NCBI GenBank assembly: GCA_947457975.1
Contig: CANGYC010000056.1
Coordinates: 1-11,060 of the forward strand
From: Comamonadaceae bacterium
GTDB lineage: Bacteria; Pseudomonadota; Gammaproteobacteria; Burkholderiales; Burkholderiaceae_C
DNA: 11,060 nt
Direction of reading: 5' to 3'
Shown here: piece by piece, positions 1 to 7,944 of the stretch
How the letters are laid out: every line of letters starts with the position of its first letter
Position numbering within the stretch: the first letter of the stretch is position 1
Program-made: the position numbers and the translations under genes
The notes under the pieces: generated by a model
The model's database searches: none
Seen by the model: only the letters and a program-made list of their open reading frames with translations
Told to the model about the DNA's origin: nothing

Positions 1-1
1 C

Positions 2-286
2 CCCAGAGCCGGGGCCGAGGCCGCGATCGACGGGGTTAACCGCGCCCGTCTCTGGGCCGATGACGCCAACACCGCCAGCGCGCCCGGCTACACCCTGGTG
101 AACCTGCGCCTGCGTCAGCGCTGGGCCATGGGGCCGGCTCGCCTGGAGGCCTTTGCCGGCGTGGACAACCTGGCCGATCGCCGCACCATTGGTTCGGTGA
201 TCGTCAACCAGTCCGGTTCGGCCTACTTTGAGCCTGGCTTGCCCCGCACCTGGCTGCTGGGACTGCAGGCGCACCTGCCTTTCTGA
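2..286 (+). CDS. TonB-dependent outer-membrane receptor, C-terminal fragment
   Basis: This is the last 94 codons of a gene whose start lies left of the window; the frame is open from base 2 to the TGA at 284-286. The fragment looks like the final beta-strands of an outer-membrane barrel. It has alternating polar and hydrophobic residues, a strand ending in GVDNLADRR, the typical near-terminal YFEPGLPRTWLLGL, and a final phenylalanine as expected for BAM-dependent barrels. TonB-dependent receptors import siderophores, vitamins or other scarce ligands across the outer membrane; nothing here identifies the ligand. It converges on livF, 34 bases away, so it is probably a separate transcription unit and need not be part of aromatic uptake. 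The family call is fairly secure; the substrate is unknown. Confidence 0.75.
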   Translation, partial: PRAGAEAAIDGVNRARLWADDANTASAPGYTLVNLRLRQRWAMGPARLEAFAGVDNLADRRTIGSVIVNQSGSAYFEPGLPRTWLLGLQAHLPF

Positions 287-289
287 TCC

Positions 290-315
290 AGCGCGAGGCC
301 TCTGTCCTCGGCGCT
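290..315. terminator. Hairpin between convergent genes, possible bidirectional terminator
   Basis: The arms AGCGCGAGG (290-298) and CCTCGGCGCT (306-315) pair over nine base pairs with one bulged G and a seven-base loop. The hairpin sits between the stop of the TonB receptor fragment (286) and the stop of livF (321), where both transcripts should end. Neither side has a clear run of T after the stem, so it is not a textbook intrinsic terminator. It may instead act as a 3'-end stabiliser. Confidence 0.45.
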
Positions 316-320
316 ATGGC

Positions 321-1046
321 TCAAACGCCCAGGTAGCCCGACAGCTGCGGGCTCGCCGCCACATCCTTGGCCGTCCCCTGCAGCACCACCTGGCCCTTTT
401 GCAACACCAGGGCGCGGTCGGAGTGGGCGAGCACCTTGCGGTAGTCGCGGTCCACGATGAGGGTGGCAATGCCGCTGGCGCGGATCTCGGCGATCACACG
501 CCAGATGTCGGCCACGATCATTGGCGCCAGGCCCTCGGTGGCCTCGTCCAGGATGATGAGTTCGGGGTGCGTCATGAGCACGCGGCCGATGGAGAGCATC
601 TGCTGCTCGCCGCCCGAGAGTTGCGATCCCAGGTTGGAGAAGCGCTCTTTCAGGCGCGGGAAGGTGTCCAGCACCTTCTCGCAGGTCCAGGTGTTCTGCC
701 CGTCCTTGCCGCGCCGTGCCGCCATGATGAGGTTCTCGCGCACCGTGAGGTTGGGGAACACGCCCCGGCCTTCGGGCACGTAGCCCACACCCAGGCGCGC
801 CACTTCATGCGGCTTGGCGCGCGAGCAGTCCTGGCCGAAGAGGTGGATGTCGCCTTCGCGCTGCGTCACGTGGCCCAGCACGGTTCGGATCAGGGTGCTC
901 TTGCCCATGCCGTTGCGGCCCAGCAGGCCCACGGTCTGGCCACTGCCGATCTGCAGGTCGATGCCGTGCAGCACGTGGCTCGAACCGTACCAGGCGTGGA
1001 TGCCCTGCGCCTGCAGCAGCCATTCGTTCGGTGGCGAGGTCGTCAT
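321..1046 (-). CDS. livF: Branched-chain amino acid/aromatic acid-type ABC importer ATP-binding protein LivF
   Basis: This 241-residue cytoplasmic ATPase is full length for LivF. It has Walker A GRNGMGKST (43-51), the Q-loop region with VPEGR (91-95) as is usual in LivF, the ABC signature LSGGEQQ (143-149) and Walker B LIILDEATEG (163-172). The ATG at 1046 is two bases after the livG stop, with a GGGAGAG-type ribosome site about ten bases upstream inside livG, so translation is probably coupled. After Walker B, the place where LivF proteins usually have VEQN reads VDRDYRK (198-204), a departure at the switch region. It pairs with LivG to drive the LivHM permease. The neighbouring benzoate genes make an aromatic acid the likely substrate, but this is inference. 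It is the last gene of the leftward run. Confidence 0.9.
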   Translation of the reverse strand: MTTSPPNEWLLQAQGIHAWYGSSHVLHGIDLQIGSGQTVGLLGRNGMGKSTLIRTVLGHVTQREGDIHLFGQDCSRAKPHEVARLGVGYVPEGRGVFPNLTVRENLIMAARRGKDGQNTWTCEKVLDTFPRLKERFSNLGSQLSGGEQQMLSIGRVLMTHPELIILDEATEGLAPMIVADIWRVIAEIRASGIATLIVDRDYRKVLAHSDRALVLQKGQVVLQGTAKDVAASPQLSGYLGV

Positions 1047-1048
1047 GC

Positions 1049-1813
1049 TCAGTGCTCTCCCAGGTAGGCGGCCTGCACCTGCGCATTGCTGCGCACCCGC
1101 TCAGGCGTGTCGGTGGCGATCACGGCACCATTGACCATGACGGTGATGAAGTCGGCAATGCGGAAGATCGCATCCATGTCGTGCTCCACCAGCAAGATGG
1201 CGTGGCCGACCTTGAGCCGGTCCAGCAGGGCCAGCATGCGCTCGGTTTCTTCAGCGCCCATGCCGGCCATGGGTTCGTCCAGCAGCAGCACCTGCGGGTG
1301 CGTCGCCAGGCACATGGCAATTTCCAGCTGGCGCTTTTGCCCGTGCGAGAGCAGCCCGGCGGGCCGCTCCAGCAGCTCTGACAAGCCCGCCTGCGCGGCA
1401 GCCTCACGTGCGGCAGCGGTGCTGTCTGCGCACGTTTGTGCGCTCTGCCACAGGGCCCAGGGCTTTTGGTGGGCAGCTTGCGCGGCCAGCCGGCAGTTCT
1501 CCAGCACGGTGAACTGGGGATACACCGTGGTGCGCTGGTAGCTGCGGCCCAGGCCGGCGCGGGCGCGTCGGGGCTGGGTCCAGCCGGTCACGTCTTCACC
1601 CATGAGCTCGACCGTGCCGCTGGAGGGCGGGATCTCACCGGAGAGGATGTTGATGAGGGTGGACTTGCCGGCGCCGTTGGTGCCGATGACGGCGTGAACC
1701 TTGCCGCGCTCGAGCTCAATCGAGACGCGGTCCAAGGCCAGCAGGCCACCCCAGCGGCGCGAGATCTCGCGGCCGCGCAGCAGCACTTCGTTATGGAATT
1801 CAGGCGACGTCAT
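1049..1813 (-). CDS. livG: Branched-chain amino acid/aromatic acid-type ABC importer ATP-binding protein LivG
   Basis: This 254-residue ATPase has Walker A GTNGAGKST (44-52), Q-loop YQRTT (92-96), a variant signature LSHGQK (155-160), Walker B VLLLDEP (175-181) and the H-loop His211 in VEHDMD. The acidic/aromatic stretch between Q-loop and signature and the C-terminal AYLGEH are typical of LivG. The frame is open upstream to an ATG at 1831, but the ATG at 1813 is preferred. It has GGAGGT four bases upstream and gives the usual short LivG N-terminus. With this start the gene overlaps the 3' end of livM by 14 bases. It is expected to form the ATPase heterodimer with LivF at the inner membrane. 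Confidence 0.9.
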   Translation of the reverse strand: MTSPEFHNEVLLRGREISRRWGGLLALDRVSIELERGKVHAVIGTNGAGKSTLINILSGEIPPSSGTVELMGEDVTGWTQPRRARAGLGRSYQRTTVYPQFTVLENCRLAAQAAHQKPWALWQSAQTCADSTAAAREAAAQAGLSELLERPAGLLSHGQKRQLEIAMCLATHPQVLLLDEPMAGMGAEETERMLALLDRLKVGHAILLVEHDMDAIFRIADFITVMVNGAVIATDTPERVRSNAQVQAAYLGEH

Positions 1814-2792
1814 GGGCACCTCCCTGGGCATTGCGGCGGCCGACCAGCCGCTCTCGGATGGCCTCGGGCAGCCCGATCAGGCCGCGCGGCAGCAGCACCA
1901 CGCTGGCGATGATGGTCAGGCCCAGGCCCATGTTCCAGTGTTTGGCAAAGGGGCCGAACACCGCCTCGGACTTGAACAGCTCCTGCAACAGTGCAAAGGC
2001 GAAGGCGCCCAGCATGGCGCCGCGCAGGTCGCCCAGGCCGCCCAGGATGATCATGATGAGCACGGCGCCCGAGAGGTGCCAGCTCATCATCTCCGGGTTC
2101 ACGAAGCCGTCCTTGATGGCAAAAAGAAAACCAGCCAGGCCGGCGATGCCGCCCGAGATCACAAAGGCCGCCAGCTTGTAGGGGTAGGTGGAAAAACCGG
2201 TGGCCCGCATGCGCTGCTCGTTCACCCGGATGCCTGCCAGGGCCCGGCCAAAGCGCGATTCCAGCAGCACGGCCAGGAAGATGAACACCACCACCAACAC
2301 TGCCAGCGTGAACTGGTAGAGCACGCGCGGATTGTCCAGGTTCAGCCAGCTGGCCAGCGTGGGCTTGAGCATCAGGTAGATGCCGTCGGTCCCGCCGCCC
2401 AGGGGCGTGTCGTGCACCACGTAGTAGGCCATCTGCGCGAAGGCCAGCGTCACCATGATGAAGTACACGCCCTTGGTGCGCAGCGACAGCGCCCCCACCA
2501 CCAGCGCATACAGGGCCGCAGCCACCACCGAGGCCGGCAGCAGCCAGGCCAGTGAGGCGGCATCGGTCTGGGGCGACAGCAGCACCGCGGCATAGGCACC
2601 GATGCCAAAGAAGGCTGCGTGCCCGAAGCACACGAGGCCCGTGGTGCCCACCAGCAACTCCAGGCTCAGCGCGAAGATGGCGTAGATCATGATCTTGCTG
2701 ACCAAATCAATGCCGTAGTTGCCCGAGAAGGTGGGAAACAGCGCCAGCGCGGCAAACAGGGCCAGCGCAAACAGGTTTTTGGAATGCATCAT
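1800..2792 (-). CDS. livM: Branched-chain amino acid/aromatic acid-type ABC importer permease LivM
   Basis: This 330-residue polytopic membrane protein is of typical length for LivM and lacks a large N-terminal extension. Family landmarks are the FGHAAFFGIGAYAA segment (56-69), the cytoplasmic coupling (EAA-like) loop with ESRFGRALAGIR (178-189) followed by NEQRMRATGF, and the GGLGDLRGAMLGAF motif (251-264). The C-terminus is arginine-rich and cytoplasmic. Two adjacent ATG codons (2790-2792 and 2787-2789) could start it; the first is used here. The gap from the livH stop is six bases and the 3' end overlaps livG. It should form the translocation pore with LivH. Confidence 0.9.
   Translation of the reverse strand: MMHSKNLFALALFAALALFPTFSGNYGIDLVSKIMIYAIFALSLELLVGTTGLVCFGHAAFFGIGAYAAVLLSPQTDAASLAWLLPASVVAAALYALVVGALSLRTKGVYFIMVTLAFAQMAYYVVHDTPLGGGTDGIYLMLKPTLASWLNLDNPRVLYQFTLAVLVVVFIFLAVLLESRFGRALAGIRVNEQRMRATGFSTYPYKLAAFVISGGIAGLAGFLFAIKDGFVNPEMMSWHLSGAVLIMIILGGLGDLRGAMLGAFAFALLQELFKSEAVFGPFAKHWNMGLGLTIIASVVLLPRGLIGLPEAIRERLVGRRNAQGGAHDVA
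1818..1823 (-). promoter_or_regulatory. Ribosome-binding site deciding the livG start
   Basis: GGAGGT lies on the minus strand four bases upstream of the ATG at 1813, inside the end of livM. The alternative ATG at 1831 would place this site within the coding sequence, so the downstream start is the more likely one. Confidence 0.7.
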
Positions 2793-2798
2793 GTTGGT

Positions 2799-3680
2799 TC
2801 AGCCCGCCTTGAACAGGCCGTCCGGCTTCCACAGCAGGATCAGGGCCATCAGCACATAGACCAGCACGCCGGCCGCCTGGGGCAGCAGGACCTTGCCGAA
2901 GGTATCGACCACGCCGATGAGCAGCGCCGCCAGCAGCGCGCCCCGGATGGAGCCGATGCCGCCGATCACCACCACCACGAAGCAGATGATGAGCACGCTG
3001 CTGCCCATGCCCGGGTACACCGAGGACACGGGCGCGGCCACCATGCCGGCGAGCACGGCAATGGCCACGCCCGCGGCGAACACCACGCGGTAGAGGAACT
3101 TGATATCGATGCCCAGGGACTGCACCATCTCACGGTTGGTGGAGCCGGCGCGGATCATCATGCCCAGCCGGGTGCGCGTGAACACCAGGTACATGCCCAG
3201 GGCCAGCGCCAGGCACACGCCCGAAATGAACAGGCGGTACACCGGGTAGGTCATGACGTCGCCGAGCTCGAGCTTGCCAGCCAGCAGCGCCGGCACCTCC
3301 ACGCCATGCACATCGTCACCCACCAGGATGGATCGCAGCTCCTCGAACACCAGGATCAGGCCGTAGGTCATGAGCACCTGCTGAAGATGCTCGCGCTCGT
3401 AGAGGAAGCTGTAGAAGACCCACTCGAGCACGTAGCCCAGCAGCACCGACAGGACGAAGCCCACCAGCAGCACCGAGAAGAAGCCCCCGCCGAAGGTGGC
3501 GGCCACGGCGGGCGCCAGCGCATAGGCCATGTAGGCACCGATCATGTAGAAGCTGCCGTGGGCCAGGTTGATCACGCCCATGATGCCGAAGATCAGCGTC
3601 AGGCCCGATGCCACCAGGAACAGCAGCAGGCCGTACTGCAGCGAGTTCAGGCACTGGATCAGAAAAATGGACAAGTCCAT
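2799..3680 (-). CDS. livH: Branched-chain amino acid/aromatic acid-type ABC importer permease LivH
   Basis: This 293-residue permease has the expected LivH landmarks. They are the N-terminal membrane segments leading to GVINLAHGSFYMIGAY (35-50), the coupling loop TRTRLGMMIRAGSTNREM (168-185) and the GGIGSIRGALLAAL motif (240-253) before the last membrane spans. The ATG at 3680 is preceded by AAAGG about nine bases upstream. It is the first of four tightly packed transporter genes (livHMGF). It lies 130 bases downstream of the hydrolase gene rather than next to a gene for a periplasmic binding protein, which such systems need. The link to benzoate uptake rests on gene context only. Confidence 0.9.
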   Translation of the reverse strand: MDLSIFLIQCLNSLQYGLLLFLVASGLTLIFGIMGVINLAHGSFYMIGAYMAYALAPAVAATFGGGFFSVLLVGFVLSVLLGYVLEWVFYSFLYEREHLQQVLMTYGLILVFEELRSILVGDDVHGVEVPALLAGKLELGDVMTYPVYRLFISGVCLALALGMYLVFTRTRLGMMIRAGSTNREMVQSLGIDIKFLYRVVFAAGVAIAVLAGMVAAPVSSVYPGMGSSVLIICFVVVVIGGIGSIRGALLAALLIGVVDTFGKVLLPQAAGVLVYVLMALILLWKPDGLFKAG

Positions 3681-3810
3681 GGAGGCTTACCTTTGTTCTC
3701 GATCGCGGCCACACGGGCCGCGGAAGGGGGTGAAGGGGGATTATCGGATCAGCTTTCTCAGCCCCGGTCCGGGTCGACCCGCAGTCCGTGGTGGATGAGG
3801 CGTCGTGTCG
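3681..3810 (-). other. 130-base gap between the hydrolase and livH; no clear gene
   Basis: This is the only gap longer than 100 bases inside the leftward gene run. It contains the livH ribosome site, a perfect 10-base palindrome GGGTCGACCC at 3771-3780, and most of an 18-codon frame that begins within the hydrolase stop. No confident promoter or intrinsic terminator was seen. It is a possible site of a lost gene for the periplasmic binding protein, or simply a leader for livHMGF. Confidence 0.5.
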
Positions 3811-3814
3811 TCAT
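3758..3814 (-). other. 18-codon open frame overlapping the hydrolase stop (possible gene remnant)
   Basis: The sequence ATGA at 3814-3811 joins a start codon to the TGA of the hydrolase, a typical arrangement for a translationally coupled next gene. The frame encodes only MTTRRLIHHGLRVDPDRG before a TGA at 3760-3758. The basic N-terminus could be the first residues of a signal peptide or of a deleted gene, but it is too short to assign to any family. It may be coincidence. Confidence 0.25.
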
Positions 3815-4656
3815 GGGGTTTCTTTCTCGTTCATGGACTGTGGTGTGAAGAAAGCCTGGGCATGTGCGATCAGCCGCTCGGGCTGGTCGCGGTGCGGCGA
3901 ATGACCACAGTCGGGCAGTTCCAGCAACTCGGCGTGGGGCACGCGCCGCTGGATGCCGCGGATCTGCTCAAGCGTGCCGTACTCGTCGTCCAGGCCCTGC
4001 ACGGCCAGCAGGGGACAGCCGATGGTGGCGATCTCTTCTTCGAGCGACCAGTCCCGGAAAGCCGGGTCCAGCCAGATGCGGTTCCAGCCCCAGAAGGCCG
4101 AGTCGGGGTCGGCATGGTGGCGGGCCAGCTTGTCTTTGAGGTCGGTGTCCAGGTAGGCACGGCGGGCCTGTTCGATGCTCTGCACCGAGACGTCTTCCAC
4201 CAGGATGTGCGGCGCCAGCACCATGGCCCCGGCGGTGTGTTCGGGCCGGCGGGCGGCATGGATCAGCGCGATCGAGCCGCCGTCGCTGTGGCCAAAGAGC
4301 CAGACGGGCTCTTGTACGCCCACGGCCTTGAGGAAGGCGGGCAGCAGCTCCAGGGCCTGGCGGTGCATGAAGTCGCTGGCCCACAGCTCGGCGGCTTCGC
4401 GTGCGGTGGAGCGGCCGTAGCCCGGACGGGAATACACCAGGCCCCGGCAGCCCAGCGCGCCGCACAGTTGCGCGGGAAAGTCGCGCCACATGGACAGCGA
4501 GCCCAGGCCCTCATGGAGGAAGACCATGACGAGCGCGTCAGCGTCCGAGGGACCCACCCACTGGTATTCCAGCTGCACGGCTCGGCCTGCCCAGTCGAGC
4601 TGGGCGAACAGCAATCCTTCCGGCACGCTGGCGCCGGAAGCCAAAGGCGTCACCAT
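3811..4656 (-). CDS. Alpha/beta hydrolase of the box cluster
   Basis: This 281-residue alpha/beta-hydrolase-fold protein has no signal peptide and is probably cytoplasmic. The oxyanion-hole region is FLHEGLGS (46-53). The nucleophile elbow is GHSDGG (122-127) with Ser124. The acid is probably Asp223 or Asp224 in GLDDEYG (221-227), and His252 lies in CGHSPHRDQP. The HEGLGS and GHSDGG signatures are those of small esterase/lactonase/C-C hydrolase relatives. The ATG at 4656 is five bases past the ligase stop, so the two genes are probably co-translated. A plausible role is hydrolysis of a CoA thioester or a lactone side product of the pathway, perhaps rescuing CoA. The exact substrate is not shown by the sequence. 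Confidence 0.8.
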   Translation of the reverse strand: MVTPLASGASVPEGLLFAQLDWAGRAVQLEYQWVGPSDADALVMVFLHEGLGSLSMWRDFPAQLCGALGCRGLVYSRPGYGRSTAREAAELWASDFMHRQALELLPAFLKAVGVQEPVWLFGHSDGGSIALIHAARRPEHTAGAMVLAPHILVEDVSVQSIEQARRAYLDTDLKDKLARHHADPDSAFWGWNRIWLDPAFRDWSLEEEIATIGCPLLAVQGLDDEYGTLEQIRGIQRRVPHAELLELPDCGHSPHRDQPERLIAHAQAFFTPQSMNEKETP

Positions 4657-4661
4657 GGTGC

Positions 4662-6257
4662 TCAGACGGCGGCCCGAGTGGCTTCGCGCTCACGCAGCCT
4701 GAATCGCTGGATCTTGCCGGTGGCGGTCTTGGGCAGTTCGTCCAGAAATTCGATCATGCGCGGGTACTTGTAGGGTGCCAGGCGTTCTTTCACGAAGGCC
4801 TTGAGCTCGGCCTCATCCACTTGCTGGCCAGACTTGAGCACCACGAAGGCCTTGGTTTTGGTCAGGCCATCGGTGTCGGTCATGCCCACCACCGCGGCTT
4901 CGAGCACGGCTGCATGCTGCACCAGCGTGGCCTCCACCTCGAAAGGCGAGACGTAGATGCCGCTGACCTTGAGCATGTCGTCGCTGCGGCCGGAGTAGGT
5001 GTAGCTGCCGTCAGCATTGCGCACGTACTTGTCGCCGCTCTTGGTCCAGCCGCCCTGGAAGGTGTCGCGGGATTTTTCGCGGTTGCCCCAGTACAGCAGG
5101 GCTGCGCTGGGGCCCTGGATATAGAGGTCACCAGGCTCGCCCTCAGGCACGGGCTGGCCGTCTTCGGCGCGCAGCTCGATCGCGTAGCCCGGCACGGGCC
5201 AGCCGGTGGTGCCGTAGCGCACCTGGCCTGGCCGGTTGGACAGGTAGATGTGCAGCATCTCGGTGGAGCCGATGCCGTCGATGATCTCCACGCCGAAGTG
5301 GCGGGTGAAGCGCTCGCCCAGCTCGGCCGGTAGGGCCTCGCCTGCCGAGGAGCACAGGCGCAGGGCCACCTCGCTTTTGGCGGGCAGCTTGGGCGAGGCC
5401 AGCATGCCGGCAAAGCCCGTGGGCGCGCCAAAGAAGACGGTGGGCTGGTGATCGATCCAGCGCTTGAAGGTGGCGTCGGGCGTGGGTCGCTCGGCCATCA
5501 GCACCACGGTGGCGCCCACACTCAAGGGAAAGCTCAGCGCGTTACCCAGGCCGTAGGCGAAAAACAGCTTGGCCGCCGAAAAGCAGATGTCGTTTTCCTT
5601 CAGACCCAGAATGGGCTTGCCATAGAGCTCGGCCGTCCAGTAGGGGTTGGCATGCGTGTGCGTGGTGCCTTTGGGTTTGCCGGTGGAGCCGGAGGAGTAG
5701 AGCCAAAAGCCCGGGTCGTCCGCGCCGGTGTTGGCGCATTGGGCCAGCGGCGCGCTGCGGCCGATCAGCGCCTCCATGTCGATGGCTTCTTCACTCAGCA
5801 CGGCGCTCGGGCGCGACACCACCAGGTGCTTGACCTCGTGGCCGCCCTGCACCAGGGCCTGGCGCAGCGTGGGTAGCAGCGCCCCCGAGACCAGCACGGC
5901 CTGCGAGCGGCTGTGCTGCAGCATGTAGGCGTAGTCCTCGGCCGTCAGCAGCGTGTTCACAGCCACGGGTACCACGCCAGCGTAGAGAGCCCCCAGGAAG
6001 CTCACCGCCCAGTCGCTGGAGTCGTGCATCAGCAGCAGCACGCGTTCTTCGCGGCGCACGCCCAGCGACAGCAGGCCGCCGGCAAAGCGGCGGATGCGCT
6101 CGGCCAGCTCGCCGTAGCTGAGCGTGCCTGCGTCATCGATAAAGGCCGTTTTACCCGGTCGCTGTGCGTTGAGCTCGATCAGGTGCTGCGCAAAGTTAAA
6201 GCGCGCCGGCGGCGCCGGCGGCAGCTGCGGCGCGGGATGGGGCTGGGGGCTGAGCAT
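4662..6257 (-). CDS. bclA: Benzoate-CoA ligase (AMP-forming)
   Basis: This protein activates benzoate with ATP and CoA to benzoyl-CoA, the entry step of the box pathway. It has 531 residues, normal for the family. Adenylate-forming motifs are all present: P-loop YSSGSTGKPKG (187-197), GIGSTEMLHIYLSNRPG (328-344), the hinge region YSGRSDDMLKVSG (421-433) and the catalytic lysine Lys515 in PKTATGKIQ (509-517). GIGSTEMLH and SGIYVSPFEVE are characteristic of benzoate and hydroxybenzoate-type ligases. The frame stays open to an ATG at 6290, but the ATG at 6257 has AGGAG five bases upstream and is chosen. The N-terminus is rich in proline and alanine before the conserved fold starts near residue 20. 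It lies between boxD and the hydrolase on the same strand. Substituted benzoates cannot be excluded as substrates. Confidence 0.9.
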   Translation of the reverse strand: MLSPQPHPAPQLPPAPPARFNFAQHLIELNAQRPGKTAFIDDAGTLSYGELAERIRRFAGGLLSLGVRREERVLLLMHDSSDWAVSFLGALYAGVVPVAVNTLLTAEDYAYMLQHSRSQAVLVSGALLPTLRQALVQGGHEVKHLVVSRPSAVLSEEAIDMEALIGRSAPLAQCANTGADDPGFWLYSSGSTGKPKGTTHTHANPYWTAELYGKPILGLKENDICFSAAKLFFAYGLGNALSFPLSVGATVVLMAERPTPDATFKRWIDHQPTVFFGAPTGFAGMLASPKLPAKSEVALRLCSSAGEALPAELGERFTRHFGVEIIDGIGSTEMLHIYLSNRPGQVRYGTTGWPVPGYAIELRAEDGQPVPEGEPGDLYIQGPSAALLYWGNREKSRDTFQGGWTKSGDKYVRNADGSYTYSGRSDDMLKVSGIYVSPFEVEATLVQHAAVLEAAVVGMTDTDGLTKTKAFVVLKSGQQVDEAELKAFVKERLAPYKYPRMIEFLDELPKTATGKIQRFRLREREATRAAV

Positions 6258-6262
6258 GGGGT

Positions 6263-6267
6263 CTCCT
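6263..6267 (-). promoter_or_regulatory. Ribosome-binding site deciding the ligase start
   Basis: AGGAG on the minus strand ends five bases before the ATG at 6257. The upstream in-frame ATG at 6290 would add 11 unrelated residues and lacks a comparable site. Confidence 0.65.
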
Positions 6268-6356
6268 CTCTCACTTCCGTGTGTGGTCAAAGGTCGATCG
6301 CTGCGTGTGTGTTCTGCAAGGTCTTGTTGTGGGCGCAGCGAGCGTGGGTCAGCGGT

Positions 6357-7931
6357 TCATGCGGCAGACGCCGGGGTTGGCGGCTGGAGTTGGTCGAGCA
6401 CCGCGGTGCTGGCCTGGATGGCGGCGCGGCGGTGGTAGAAGTTCAGCGCCCGCAGGCCGCCGAGCTCCTCGCCGCCGCCGGCACGGCCGGGTCCGCCGTG
6501 CAGGGACTGCGGCATCACGTTGCCGTGCCCGGTGTGCAGGGCCGCCACGTCGGGGCTGATGATGTGCACGCGGCCGTGGCTGTCGGCCAGCTCCAGCGCG
6601 GCGCAAGCCAGGGCGCCGGTGTCATTGCCATACAGCGAGGTCACCAGCGAGCCCTGGCCGCGGCGGATCAGCTCGAAGGCGTGGGCGCTGTCGCGGTAGG
6701 GCACCAGCGTGGCCACTGGGCCGAAGACCTCATGCTCGTGCACCAGTTTGGCGGCGTCGCTGGCTGCCGCATCTTTGAGGCCCAGCAGGGTGGGGCCCAC
6801 GCAGCAGGCCACGGCCGGGTCGGCATCCACCAGCTTATGCGTGGCGCCGTCGTGCAGCACCTGCGCTTCTTGCTTGAGCAGGGCCAGGCCTTCCTTGACC
6901 GACTGCAGCTGCGCGCGGCTGACCAGCGCGCCCATGCGCACCGATTCGTTGCGCGGGTTGCCCACGGTGGTCTTGGCCAGGCGGGCGCTGATGGCGGCGG
7001 CCACCTCGGCGGCCTGGGCCTCGGGCACCAGCACGCGGCGAATGGCCGTGCACTTCTGGCCGGACTTCACGGTCATCTCGCGCGCCACTTCTTTAACCAG
7101 CAGGTCCACCGCCTCGGCGCTCGCGCCGGGCAGCAGCAGGGCCGAGTTCAGGCTGTCGGCCTCGATGTTCACCCGCACCGAGCGGCGCGTGACGGCTGGG
7201 TGCGAGCGGATCACTTCAGCCGTGTCGGCCGAGCCGGTGAAGGACACCACGTCGAAGGGCTGCAGCTGGTCCAGGAGGCCTTGGGAGGAGCCGCAGATCA
7301 CCGACAGGGCGCCAGCAGGCAGCACGCCGGCGTCGACCACGTCTTTGACCATGCGCTGGGTCAGCCAGGCCGTGGCCGTGGCCGGCTTGATGATCACGGG
7401 CACGCCCGACAGCAGCGCGGGGGCGGCTTTTTCCCACAGACCCCAGCTCGGGAAATTGAAGGCGTTGATGAACAGCGCCACGCCTCGCGTGGGCACCAGC
7501 ACGTGCTGGCTTTGGAACAGCGGGTCTTTGCCCAGGCGGGCGAGTTCGCCGTCTTGCAGGTGGTGGCGCGCGCCGAGCTGCTCGCCCATGCGGGCGTACT
7601 GGCCCAGGGTGAAGATGCCGCCGTCGATGTCCACGGCCGAGTCGTTCTTGACGGTGCCGCTGTTGGCGGTGGCGATCTCGTAATAGGCCTCGCGCTGACC
7701 CTGCAGCACCTGCACCACCTGAGCCAGCAGCTGGCCGCGTTGTTGGTAGTTCAAGGCGCGCAAGGCGGCGCCGCCATTCTCGCGGGCAAACGCAAAGGCG
7801 TCGGCCAGGTCCAGGCCGGTGGCGTCCACGCGCACGAGCTCTGTGCCCAGCACCGGGTCCAGGAGCACGGTGCCCGCGCCAGTGCCAGCCTGCCAGCGGC
7901 CGGCCACGTAATTGGAGAGCAGTTCGGTCAT
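6357..7931 (-). CDS. boxD: 3,4-dehydroadipyl-CoA semialdehyde dehydrogenase (BoxD)
   Basis: BoxD oxidises the semialdehyde produced by BoxC to 3,4-dehydroadipyl-CoA with NADP+. The 524-residue protein has the aldehyde dehydrogenase fold: NAFNFPSWG (156-164) with the oxyanion Asn159, [10 protein letters not shown] (180-189) with the cofactor-binding lysine, FTGSADTA (231-238), the general-base position Glu257 in NIEADSLN, and the catalytic Cys294 in [11 protein letters not shown]. It lacks the C-terminal hydratase domain of PaaZ, which separates it from the phenylacetate enzyme. The ATG at 7931 is chosen because AGGAA lies five bases upstream; the open frame extends to a TTG at 7961 that overlaps the preceding gene. 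It follows the DUF4863 gene by 13 bases and precedes the ligase by 99 bases. Confidence 0.92.
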   Translation of the reverse strand: MTELLSNYVAGRWQAGTGAGTVLLDPVLGTELVRVDATGLDLADAFAFARENGGAALRALNYQQRGQLLAQVVQVLQGQREAYYEIATANSGTVKNDSAVDIDGGIFTLGQYARMGEQLGARHHLQDGELARLGKDPLFQSQHVLVPTRGVALFINAFNFPSWGLWEKAAPALLSGVPVIIKPATATAWLTQRMVKDVVDAGVLPAGALSVICGSSQGLLDQLQPFDVVSFTGSADTAEVIRSHPAVTRRSVRVNIEADSLNSALLLPGASAEAVDLLVKEVAREMTVKSGQKCTAIRRVLVPEAQAAEVAAAISARLAKTTVGNPRNESVRMGALVSRAQLQSVKEGLALLKQEAQVLHDGATHKLVDADPAVACCVGPTLLGLKDAAASDAAKLVHEHEVFGPVATLVPYRDSAHAFELIRRGQGSLVTSLYGNDTGALACAALELADSHGRVHIISPDVAALHTGHGNVMPQSLHGGPGRAGGGEELGGLRALNFYHRRAAIQASTAVLDQLQPPTPASAA

Positions 7932-7936
7932 GGGTG

Positions 7937-7941
7937 TTCCT
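7937..7941 (-). promoter_or_regulatory. Ribosome-binding site deciding the boxD start
   Basis: AGGAA on the minus strand is five bases upstream of the ATG at 7931 and lies in the 13-base gap after the DUF4863 stop. This favours 7931 over the upstream TTG. Confidence 0.6.
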
Positions 7942-7944
7942 GGC

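Noticed and set aside
2619..3848. A 409-codon plus-strand open frame opposite livH and livM
   Set aside because: It is rich in His and Gln as expected from the complement of hydrophobic membrane-protein codons, has no motif, and conflicts with both permease genes.
6258..6356. Possible separate promoter and BoxR site upstream of the ligase
   Set aside because: The 99-base gap contains isolated TGCG and TGCA words, but their spacing is nine bases rather than six and no convincing -35/-10 pair accompanies them.
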